A stretch of DNA of 64,000 nucleotides from NCBI RefSeq assembly GCF_020740795.1, contig NC_067295.1:3906501-3970500 (forward strand), given 5' to 3'. The notes below the pieces were generated by a model. The model was not told the DNA's origin. It saw nothing but the letters and a program-made list of their open reading frames with translations, and did not search any database. A program made the position numbers and the translations under genes. The stretch is from Apus apus. Lineage: Eukaryota; Chordata; Aves; Apodiformes; Apodidae. Shown here one piece after another: positions 35,401 through 45,554 of this stretch (its first letter is position 1; each line of letters starts with the position of its first letter).

Positions 35401-38400
35401 GCTGCCGGCGGGGGCTGAGCGGTGCGGACCCCCCTCGCTCCCCCCGGCCCTGCGGCGCAGCCTCAGCGAGACCAGCCTGGGCAACCCTACCCGGCGGGCC
35501 GGGACCGCGGCCGGTACCGGAGAGCGGCACCAGCGGCTCTGCTCCACCCTGCCCGGGAGCCCGGCGGCGCGGAGCGGCGGCAGCATGCGGTATTCCCTCT
35601 ACCAGTCCCCGCACCTCCTGCTCCTGCAGGGCTACAGCCAGCAGCATGTAAGCTCACCGCCCCCTGCACCCCCCCCCACGGCACCCCCCTGCTTTTCTCT
35701 CCCACTCACCCCCCCTTAAGCCCCGGGGAAGGGGGGAGGCTGCTTGCATGGCCGGAGCTGCTGGGGTATTGGGGGCGGTGGGGGTGGGTGGCTCGGAAGA
35801 GCATCCTTTAGAAAACGAGTGGTGTCAGCTCGGGACTTTGCAGCCTTGTCCCCAAGCGGGGTGGGCGCGGAGAGGGGACCCGCGACCCCACCGCAAAGCC
35901 CCAGAAGGACACAGGGAAGGTCCTCGGAGCTGCAGAACCCCTGGCTCTGCACAAGGGAGGGCCGGTTTTGTGGGTGATGGCTGAACTGCCCCGTCCCCGC
36001 TCTGCCTGCTTCGTTAGTGGCAAACCTAATGAGAGGCAGGAAGGAGACGGAGCGTCTGGGAGCCCCTGCTCCCCAGCACCGGAGGCACTTGGGGAACTGG
36101 AAAGGACTGGGACGGCTCCTGTAGTTAATGGCTACTTCGCCCCCACTGGCTGTTCTAAGCTCTCCGGCTCGGTGACACTGGCACTGCAGCCCTCGCCCAT
36201 CCCGCCCCGGGGAAGCTGAGGCACGGGGTGGTTATGTGAGCCGCCTCAGGGTGTGTGGGCAGGCGGGGGCAAAAATCAGGGTGGGGAGCACCTGACTGGG
36301 GTCCCACTGTCCTTCACCGGGCAGAGGGATGCAGGCAGTGATGCAGTCCCGGGGGAAGAAGGTGCAAAGGAGAAGCATCTGTGGGAAAGGGGAGAGTTAG
36401 AGGGTGGGGGGAGTTAGGAGGTGGGGGAAAAGCTCCTTCTGCCCAAAGTAGCCCCATTTACTGCGTGCCCAAAGTTGTTGTGCCCATTAATTAGCATGCC
36501 CAAAGCAGGGATCACTGCTGTCCTGCTGGGCAGTGAGGACAACTGAGAAAGAAATGGGGCTCAGCCGTGCAAAGGTGCCGTGGGCAGGTGGGCATCTGGG
36601 GGACAGTAGGAGGCTGCAGCACCTACCATGCTGCAGGGAGGAGGGTCCCTTCCCCCACCCCAGCCCCCCATTTCATGCTGCCTCTCCCCGCTTGGCAGGA
36701 CAGCTTGGTTTACCTGCTGAACCGTGAGCAGCACACGGTGGGCCAGAGGACGCAGGCGAGCAAGCCCAGCATCAGCCTGTCGGCCCCTGACATCCTGCCC
36801 CTGCACTGCACCATCCGGAAGCTCCGACCTTCCCGGCATCACTGGGAGGAGAAGCTGCTGCTGGAGCCCATCGCTGGTGCCAGCATCTCTGTCAACTTCA
36901 CCGAGGTGGCCCGGACAGTCGTGCTGCGGCACGGGGACCTCCTCTCCCTTGGTCTCTACTACCTGCTCCTCTACAAGGACCCCATGAAGGCGCAGCCGCT
37001 GCCGGCGCAGACCCTGCTGAGGCTGCGAGCCCTGCGCCCCGCTGGTCCCCAGGGTCCCCCCGTCTGTGGGACGTGTGGCAGCCTGCTGAAGGAGCAGGAC
37101 CCTGCCACCAAAAAACGGGGTTCCTCGCCTGCCGGTGGTCTCGGGGCACCCTGCAGAAAGCTGCTGTTGGAGTTTGGGCCAGAGGTGGAGGACGTGCTCC
37201 TGCGGCGCATCATGACCCTGATAGAGCCAGGGGGGGACGACCACAAGCTGACACCCGCCTTTCTGCTCTGCCTCTGCATCCAGCACTCAGCCACCAGCTT
37301 TGAGCCAGGAGACTTTGGCCAGCTGCTGCTCAAAGTGGCCAAAATGATCCAGAGGACAGTGTGGGTCAGTTGGTGGTGCTATGAGGAGGGTGTTGGGGGG
37401 GTGAGGGTGTTGCTGGAGTCCCCAGGGGCTTCCCCAGCAGCAGCGAGTGCTGCTGGGCGTGATGCTTGTGCCACCCTGTCCTGGGTTTTCATTCTGCTTT
37501 CCCCTTCTCTCCCTGCGCAGGAGCGGACACGAGAGCTGGCTGAGAAGCAATCCCAGCAGTAAGTGCAACCTGCTGCCCCTCCTTGTTTTGCCCTGAAAGG
37601 GGAAGAATTTAACTCAGTTCTTCCTCCATGAGTGAGAGGAGTCCGTGCCTGGCTGAAACCACCTCCCAGCCTGCCAGCACCCATGCACGCTGAGTTTTCC
37701 TGCTCAGTTCCACACATTCAGCTCTCTGGTCCTTTCACCACGGTGCTTGTGAGACCCCTGCTTGGGAATGTATGGAAAAGCAGGTGAGCTCAGAGGGGAA
37801 CAGGACCTGCAGCAGCTCTGAGGTCTTCTCCAGTCCAAGACCTGGCCAAGACTTTGCACCTGTGGCTTCAGCATTCCTGAGGGATGTAGCGGGGATGGCC
37901 CCAGCAGAGATCTCACCTTGTTCATGCTGAAGAACCCCCTGCAGACCAGGGATAGCACTGATGTAGCACGTGTGCAAGCAGGGATGGTGGCACAAGGTGT
38001 CCTGGGGTGGGGAGTACCACTCTGGGGCCATCAGAGCAGTGTGGGGGCTTCCCAGCTTTTTCCAAATTCCAGGCTCCAAAGCAGCATCTGGAGAAACCTT
38101 TGGTGCTTGTTATGAGCTCTCCATTTGGATAAGTTCCGAGGTTGCTTCCCAGGCCTTTCCTATGGCAGGAAAGAGCAGTTCAGCAGTTGAAAAGCTTCCC
38201 AGATGCTTTTTATTTATGTTGTTTTATTTTTGAACTGCCCAGTGCAGGCGGGCTGGGTTTAACCGTCCAGAGCTGGCAGGAGCAGCACATACTTTCTGGG
38301 GAGAGCTGCTCTTCAGCCAAGAGTATTTACTGCAGTTCAGCTGTTTTGTGGGGAGACCTGCCCCAGAAGTAGCACCCAGAAAGGCCAGGTGGCCCCTGGC

Positions 38401-41400
38401 CAGCCTGGTCCCTACAGGGTCCCCTTTGCCATCCCACAGATCAAGAACCAACAGATTTTTGATTGTAAAGGGTCTTCCTAAGGAGGTGCTGGGCTTATGG
38501 GTGAGGAGATGCAAAAGCTCTCCTGGCATTGACCCAGGCTGGCTGTTTTCTCCCCAAAAGCTTGAGTGGGGATGCCGAGGAGCAGGAGCCGTAACACTTA
38601 CTGTGTATCTCCAGCCAGGACCCTGCTACCCTGTCCTGCTTCACCATCACAGACCTTCTCCCAGACCTACAGCATATCCTCTTCTGGATGGCCAATGCCA
38701 TTGAGGTCCTCTACTTTGTCCAGCAGAAATCACCCACCTACATCCAGAGCATGGAGGAGGAGCTGGATGTCAAAGGTAGGCCTGGATGCAGCACCTTGCT
38801 TGCTCCATTAATCCTTGGTCACAAGTGGTGGTCAGTGCTCCCGAGGTGCTCCTTTAACCCCCCTATGATCCTCATCAGCAGGGATGTCTCTGTGGGGCAG
38901 GCTGGGGTAAATGTGCAGGAGGAGCAGCCTCACGTCGTGCTGCTCAGCTTCAGGGCCAGGTTGTGTTGTGTTCACAGCTGAGCCTCTCCTTTCCACCCCA
39001 GCAGCTTGTGGTTGATGCCTTGGGGGTGGCTCTCTGCCCCCCCAGGCTGTTGCAGGGGCACCAGGATTTGCAGGCAGCCCTGAAGAGGGGCTTGGTGGGC
39101 CCTGGTAATGCCTGCAAAGAAAAAAAAAATGAAAAAAAGGTAGAAGAAGAAGGAAAGAGGGATTAAAATGGAAACCCTCTGGTCTATGCAGCAAGTTAAA
39201 ATGCCTGTAGGCCAGACTGGCTCTTGGAAGGATGGGGCAGAAGCCACCATGCTGTGGCACTGGGCTGCTATAGGAGACAGAAGGCAGGTGCTCTGGGACA
39301 AGAGGAGCTTCTTTGTCCCTGTTGGGGGGATGCCACAGGGTGATGCCAGCCCCAACTAATCACCCCCACCTCAGGGATTTGGGGAGCAGTGAATTCATCC
39401 CCCCTTGCTGCTGCAGGCTGGCTCCCCTGTCCTTCTCTCCATCCCTTAGGCTCCAAGGAGTCTCTGTTCTCCTCGACCATCACAGCCAGCGAGGAGGCGA
39501 TGACGGTGCTGGAGGAGGTGATCATGTACACCTTCCAGCAGTGTGTCTACTACATCTCGAAGGTACTTGATTCCCAGAGAGGGCAGCAGCATCCTACGGG
39601 GCCACCACGACCATCCCCAGCAGCTCTCGGGCTGCACAGGAGGCTTTTTGTTGGTGTGGTGGGTTTTTTTGTTTTTTTTTTTAAGCTTTTACTCTTTGGC
39701 AGTTGCATCAAGCCGAGGTGTTTTCCTTCGTGCTGAAGTGCCCCGATTTTTGGCTGCAGCCCAGGAGAAGGGCTGGATGGCTGGGGTGTGTTTCCCTGCC
39801 TGCAGCGCAGCGCCTGGGGGGCGGCGTTTGGGGAGAGCTGCTCGGCTCAGCATAATGGGGCGATTCAGGGCGCGATGGAAAGGGGCCCCTGGGCCGTCGC
39901 CGTTGGATCTGGAGAGCCAGGAGCAGGGAACAGAGTGGGCAGTGTGAGGCAGGAGAAAGGCTGCTGTGTGTGGGGAGGCAGGGGGTGCAGCACCCTCCTC
40001 CCCAGCCCCTTCCCCACCCCCTTAGCTCAGCAGAGGTGGGTGCTAGGGTGCTGCTCTCCCGTTTCAGCAACAGGGAAAGGTCATCCCGTCAGTCCTGGTT
40101 TTTCACTCACCCTTGTCCCCAGCTGCTGCTTCAGATCATTTTCCAGATTCCTTTAGCTGAGCTGTTCCACTCTGTCACCTCCAACTGCTGAGAGCAACAG
40201 ACATTTGTATTTTTATTTAAACACTTGCCCACCAGCAGAGCGCGCCGGGGCAGAGGGCAAGCAGGAGCAGAGCCAGCGGGGTTTGCTCAGCTTGTGGAGG
40301 TGAGGGGGTCGGAAGGACTTGGCTGGTGCTAAAAACGAAAAAAAGAAGCCAAAGCAGGCTGCTGTGAACTTGCTGCTCTCTCTGCAGTGTCTGTACGTGT
40401 CACTCCCTGCCCTGCTGGAGTGCAACCCTTTCCAGAACGAGTGCCGGGAGAGCTGGCGGGCGGTGCCGCCGCTGCCCGAGGAGCTTCGCAGGGTCGTGCT
40501 CATCTACCAGGCCACGCTGGACCTGCTCCGCCAGTACGAAGTGCACCCAGAGATCACCTCCCAGATGTTTGCCTACCTCTTCTTCTTCTCCAACACCCTG
40601 CTCTTCAACCAGCTCCTGGACAAGGGTCAGTCCTCCTCAAACACCCAGCCTGCATGGGGTCACCTGCAGGGGACTGGCCCTTTGGGAGACCCTCCGGTCC
40701 ATCCCAGTGCCACCTCAGGGGCACAGGAGGGAGGAGGCTTCAGGCAGCTTGAGGGGGCTGGAGATGGGTAGTTGTGGGAAGGTTATGGGAAGGCCAGGCA
40801 CAGCCCCAGCTGCTTTCCCCACGGTCCCCATCTCCAGGAGGAGTTTAACCCCACTGGTGCCCCATCCTCACCCCCTTCAAGAGCACTCACTGCCCTTTTG
40901 AGCCTGAGAGCAGCTTGGAGGGGCAGCTCATTAATAAACTACTGCAGCCTGCTTTGTAACGCAGGTGCTCGTTAGCCCTCATTAACACAGCAGCCCCATT
41001 ACCTGCTGTTAGGGCCAAGCGAGGTCCAGCTGCCACCAGGAATTACAGCTATGCTAGGGACATTAACCTAGATTTATTTTGCTGCCTTGGGGCAGGGGCT
41101 GGGTTTTGGCCAAAGGCTGATGGAGGGGATAGGGGGACTGGTCTCTTACACGAGCTGATGAATGCTCCTGCATCCTGCCTCCACAGGCTCCTCTCTCAGC
41201 TGCTTCCACTGGTCACAGGGGGTGAAGCTGCGAGCCTGCGTGCGGCTGCTCCTGGAGTGGCTGCGCGGTGCCGGCTTCGAGCAGCTCGCCCAGCAGTTCT
41301 TTGCCAAACTTGCCAGCGTGGCCAACCTGTTGGCCATGCCTGGCTCCCAGCTGGTCCAGGTGAGGGATGCCCAGCCAGGGGCTCATGGGATTGGGATGAA

Positions 41401-44400
41401 TATAGGCAGGAGAGACCCTGCTTGGCGTTTGAGGGTCCCTGCAGCGATACGTCCCTTTTGCAACCTGTAGCCAGCTGCACCTTGACAGGGTGGTGGGTCT
41501 GTGGGTGGGGAGTACCGAGGAGGGGATGGCTCACTCCATCTTGCCCAGCCTCTTCCCGCATTCCCCTCGTGAGTCCCTGCCCCTCAGAGAACACAGCTCC
41601 TCACCTCTGCCACTGGCACCACGCTCTGTCTCCTTGCTCAGATGACCTGGTCGTCCCTGCGAGCTGAGTTCCCGGCGCTGAGCCCTGCACAGCTCCACCG
41701 GGTGCTGAGCCAGTGCCAGGAGGTGATGGACCTGGGCTGCATCACAGCATGGCAGCCCGGCGAGGAGGAGAGCCCAGCCACCTTCCAGCCTGGTGAGCCC
41801 CTGCCTTTGCTGCTCTGGTCACCATGCTTGGGTCACCTGCAGACTCCCTCCAGGGTTTTTCTGTACAAACCAAAGAGGTGATTCCCTTCCCCTCCCTGGG
41901 GCTCCTGCAGTAACTGCAGTGATCAGGAATAACCACGGCCCCACCATTTGGATATTGCAAAGGATGCAGAGGGCACTCAGAAGTGCTTGGGGCTCTTTCT
42001 GCATTCCCAAGTGAAGGATGCTGCTGCTCACAGCTCACTGTGTCCTCGATCCCCACTGGGGGATGGCATGTGGCCAGGAGGCAGGAATGGGGTGCAGCCC
42101 AGGCCAGTGTTAGCCTCCCTCCCTCCACCTTTCAGATGAGGTGCTGGAATCCTTCGACAACCACCCACCCATCATCCTGCCCAGTGGGGGTTTCAAAGTG
42201 GACCTGGAGGTGGAGACGTTGGATGACAACATCTACCGGCACCTCCTTTACATCCGCCACTTCCTCTGGAGCCTGCAGAGCAAGAGCCCCCACAGCAGCG
42301 AGGGGCCAGGCTTGGCACCCCCGAAGGTAGTCTGTACCCCACAGAGGGGCTGTTCCTCTCCTGGGTGGGCAGGAGGGTCTTGGGTTCCTTTGGAGATCCC
42401 TCTGAGCCCAGCGCCAAGGGCTTGCTGTCCCCACCTGCAGCTCAGAGCTGCAGTGATGCCCTCACGTAGGGCTGCTGGAAGGATTAGTGCTGCTAATCCC
42501 CCAGGCTGGGGGGACAGGAAGGTGAGCTGGAAGGACAGGCTTGTCCCAGCAATCTCGTTAGGGGGGAGGAGAGGCAGGGAGGATGTCTGCAGGCAGCCTT
42601 TCCCTTCTCCCTGTGAGTCCCCCCATCCTCCCTCCCCTGCACCCTGCCTGTCCCCACATTGCCAGGCAGGCCTGCACAAAAGCACTAATTAGCTAATGCC
42701 TGTAAAGCACAGGGAGGGTGAGACGTGTTGTGGGTGCTAAGTTCGACTGCCATTTATCTCCAGCTCCCTGGGGAGGATGTCCCTCCAGCAGGTCCCTTTC
42801 TCCTCTCCCTCTCTGTCCCCATCAACTGCAGCACCCACAGGCACCACTACCTCCCCTCCTGTCACCCTGGGGCCACGTCACCCAGCTCTGGGGCCACAAG
42901 AGGAGCTGTGCTCCTCCTGTGTACCCCTCCAGTGAGAAACTCCAACAAGGACGTGACCTCCTCGCTGGCTGTGACCAAACCCAGCACAACCCTGCCTACA
43001 AAACTGGGGTGTAGGAGCTGTGCTGGGAAGCCAGGACAAGCCCTGGAGATGTCCCATTTGCTAAGGCTTTGGCTGGAGCCAACAGCCAACCTGCCTGCAA
43101 AGCAGAGAGGGGCTGGGGGGGCAGGTAGGGCGTGAAAAGCACATGCAGGGGGTCCCACGGAGCACTTTTCTCCTTCTTAAGAAAGAGGCATGCACGACAC
43201 CAGATGTCCTGGAGGTGAGCGAGAGCCCAGTGAGAGCCAGCACCATCACCCAGGAGGACTACTGCTCCCTGGGGGGCTGTGCTGAGCCCGAGGGGCACTC
43301 CCCACTCCTCCTGGCCACCAATGGCTGCCCCTGCGAGCAACCCGCCGGAGATCCGCAGCTCCAGGAGAAGCTCAAGCAGCTGCAGCTGGGCAGGGGTCCG
43401 GCCCCCAAGGCTGGCATGGCCCCCCCAGACTCCTCCTGCCTGCTGACACCTCCCACCACCCCCCTGAACTTTGACTCTGGGAGCCCGGAGTCCCCACAGG
43501 GCACCAGCAAGGGGCTGCAGGACCCCCGGAGGAACGGGATGAACAGCACCAAAGGCAGCACCCCTGAAGGTATGGAAGGCTGGTGCTGCCCTGCTTTGGG
43601 GGTGCAGGATTGGGGCATGAGGGTGTTTGCTGCTGTTGTCCTGTGCAGCCCTCCTCCTAACACATGGTTCAAGCACTTGTCAGTGCTTGGTCAAGGCAGG
43701 TGAAAGCAAATTAAGCATCTCATCCAGCTCCTGCCCTGGCAGAGAAGCAGCCCTGGGTCTGCCTGAGGTCGGCTTCCATGGGGCTCTAGGGGGGCAGCTC
43801 TCTGGGGGAGGTTGTGAGGCTGGGTTTGGGCGATACCAGAGCTGTAAGCAGGTCTCTCTGCTGCCAGGATGCTCACCAACTCCCTATGACTACCCCACGC
43901 CAGAGTCTTCCAGCCGCAGCTCTGCCACTGATGATTTCTGCTACGTCTTCGTGGTGGAGCTGGAGAGAGGACCCATCGGGCTGGGGATGGGGCTGATCGA
44001 CGGCGTGGTGAGTTCTCACTGGTGGCAGGACAGGACTGATGCCCCTCCAGATAGCTGGAGTTGGGACATGTGGGACATGTTTTGGACCCCAAGAAAAGCC
44101 AGCAAAGCAGCTGCTGGTTTCCCACAGGAGCTAGTCTGCTTCTCCTGAGGAAAATGAGGCACAGAGTGATCTTTCAGGAGGAGCAGAGCTCTGCTCCTGG
44201 CTTGCTGTGCTGTGCATGCAAAGTCCATCACAGCTGTCCTGCAGCTGGAGAGAGCAAACGGGCTCAGCGCTCCTGTGGAAGGGAAATGACTCAGCTGAGG
44301 TCTTTCCTCCACCCTTCAGCGGGTGGTGAGGGGAGCAGGGAGGCTCCTGGGGTGCCAGCACAGCTCTGCCAGTGACAGCACTCATTGCTAAAGGTGGTGT

Positions 44401-45554
44401 TGCCATCTGGCTTTGTGCGTGCATCATCTCACTAAGTGGCCTTTCACAACAGTGCATTAGTCAGTAGGAGACAGGGCATCACAGAGCCCTTGGGACAGCT
44501 GTGAGCAAAGAGCTCCCATCCCAAGATGGATGCAGGTTAACGATGCTTTGGCTCTTAATTAAAGTGAACAAGAAAAGATTGCCCTCACCTGTCCTGTGTA
44601 TAAATTGATACAAAACTGCAGGTTTGCTTTTCTGTCCTGGTACTGTTAGCAACACTGTCCCCATCCATCATGTCCCCCCACCCCTGTGCCTCCCAATGTG
44701 CCATCAGGCCATCAGAGTCACCCTGCCTGGGGAGCTCAGCCCTTTGGTGTCCCCTCCCTCCCCTGGCTGGTCACTCACCACCTGTCCCTGCCACAGCACA
44801 CGTCCCTCTGCTCCCCGGGGATCTACATCCGCACGCTGATCGAGGACAGCCCCGCGGCCACGGACGGCAGGCTCTCCATCGGGGACCGCATCCTGGCTGT
44901 CAATGGCACCAGCCTCATCGGGGCAGACTACCAAAGGTGAGTGGCACCAGGCTGGAGGGCCTGTCCTGCTATTGGTGCTGTGGGATTTACTGCTCAGGTC
45001 CAGGTCCAGTTTGGGCATCAGAGATGCACAGGGTCTCCCAGTGCCTGGCACTATGGTTCTGGTCAACAAGCAAGAGGATGCTGCAGTACAGGAAAGCTGC
45101 AGAGAGAGGAATGACCCGTACAGGACACTGGAAGGGGGGAAGGCAGCTGAATGGAGGGGCTTGGAAAAGGGATCGAGGAACAGAAGCTGGAGGGCATATC
45201 TGGGAAACAACCGAGAGCTACAGAGGTGGATCTCAGCAATGCAGAGCTGCCCCTGCCCATCCCACCCCAGGTTTCCTCTCAAAGGCAGTGGGATGGGGCA
45301 GCTGCAGGCACAGAGCAGAGGGTGCAGGTGTTTTGCAAATCGGGGGGGGGGAAGGGGGGGGGCACAGTGTTTTGCAAATGTCCATGACCTGGCAGGCTCC
45401 TGGGGGGCTGCCAGAACTCACCCCTCTCCCTGTTGCTGCTCCCTGCAGTGCAGTGGACCTCATCCGCTCCGGAGGGAAGAAGCTGCGGTTTCTGGTTGCC
45501 AAGTCGGATATGGAAATAGCCAAAAAAATCAGTTCCAGCTCCTCTTCCTCCTAG
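29421..45554 (+). CDS. RADIL: RADIL, Rap1-binding Ras-association and dilute domain protein, complete
   Basis: Coding exons are 29421-29970 (exon begins 29412), 35346-35647, 36699-37364, 37521-37558, 38615-38775, 39450-39562, 40388-40625, 41187-41359, 41642-41792, 42136-42326, 43182-43569, 43868-44007, 44797-44936 and 45449-45554. All introns are GT-AG and the phases agree throughout, for 3357 nt and 1118 aa (human about 1075). Domain order is Ras-association (about 66-173), FHA (from about 285), DIL (about 510-860), a proline/serine linker with the conserved SSCLLTPP motif, and a C-terminal PDZ (about 1014-1105, loop IGLGMGL at 1027-1033). Family knowledge: RADIL is a Rap1 effector that links GTP-bound Rap1 to integrin-dependent adhesion and neural-crest migration. 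It binds through RA, and its PDZ/DIL part contacts cytoskeletal partners. The human start matches the second Met (29439), which has A at -3. Odd point: the C-terminus ends in seven serines, unlike human. Confidence 0.96.
29616..29939 (+). other. RADIL: RADIL Ras-association domain (within the first coding exon)
   Basis: Residues about 66-173 begin APGVLKIFG and contain YKSVLATGSSGARELVKEAL, the beta-beta-alpha start of an RA ubiquitin fold. They end near WKPREGFSRRLELRKR. The exon ends just after the domain, at VDTTTAG, so RA sits almost whole on one exon. Confidence 0.88.
32325..32376. repeat. (AAAC)n and poly-A simple repeat
   Basis: AAAC units are followed by a short C run and about twenty A. 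It could be the tail of a decayed retroposed copy, but no body is recognised next to it. Confidence 0.85.
34250..34560 (+). promoter_or_regulatory. Candidate internal RADIL promoter
   Basis: A locally CpG-rich block holds a 15-bp near-direct repeat GTCCCCAAATC(C/T)CGC at 34328-34342 and 34348-34362. It also holds a CCAAT motif at 34446-34450 (GCCAGCCAATC), a T-rich TTTATTTATTT stretch, and then a possible donor CCCGAG/GTACGAG near 34536. This arrangement resembles a 5' exon with its promoter about 800 bp before the third RADIL exon. It is inference only. Confidence 0.3.
35220..35600. promoter_or_regulatory. RADIL: Intragenic CpG island around RADIL exon 3
   Basis: Both the intron end and the exon 35346-35647 are CpG-dense, with runs such as GGACGGCGGCGGGG. 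Intragenic islands can be alternative promoters. Here the density may partly reflect the alanine/arginine/glycine-rich coding sequence of the exon. Confidence 0.4.
36699..37364 (+). other. RADIL: RADIL FHA-domain exon
   Basis: This exon encodes residues 285-506. It begins DSLVYLLNREQHTVGQR and contains SISLSAPDILPLHCTI and HGDLLSLGLYYLLLY, which together match the forkhead-associated domain of RADIL. The later part, MTLIEPGGDDHKLTPAFLLC, is strongly conserved and leads into the DIL region. A CGTC/GCxC cysteine pair (CGTCGSLL) between them is also seen in human. Confidence 0.88.
37521..42326 (+). other. RADIL: RADIL DIL-domain exons
   Basis: Seven exons from 37521 to 42326 encode the dilute (DIL) region, including LLPDLQHILFWMANAIEVLY, VLEEVIMYTFQQCVYYISK, ESWRAVPPLPEELRRVV and LSPAQLHRVLSQCQ. 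The domain is all alpha-helical and is shared with myosin V tails and afadin. The exon at 37521-37558 is a 38-nt micro-exon. Confidence 0.88.
43868..45554 (+). other. RADIL: RADIL PDZ-domain exons and C-terminus
   Basis: Three exons (43868-44007, 44797-44936, 45449-45554) carry the PDZ domain: FCYVFVVELERG, the carboxylate loop IGLGMGL, IYIRTLIEDSPAATDGRLSI, GDRILAVNGTSL and LRFLVAKSD. After AKKI the protein ends in a run of serines before TAG. Confidence 0.92.
45328..45379. repeat. 13-bp direct repeat flanking a poly-G tract
   Basis: GTGTTTTGCAAAT occurs at 45328-45340 and again at 45367-45379. The 26 bases between are almost all G (two G runs separated by AA), then CACA. It lies in the last RADIL intron, about 70 bp before the final exon. 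Confidence 0.9.

Noticed and set aside
42141-42692. Open frame continuing past the RADIL exon at 42326
   Set aside because: It is in-frame read-through of intron 11. The donor GTAGTC and the matching acceptor at 43182 restore the conserved protein.
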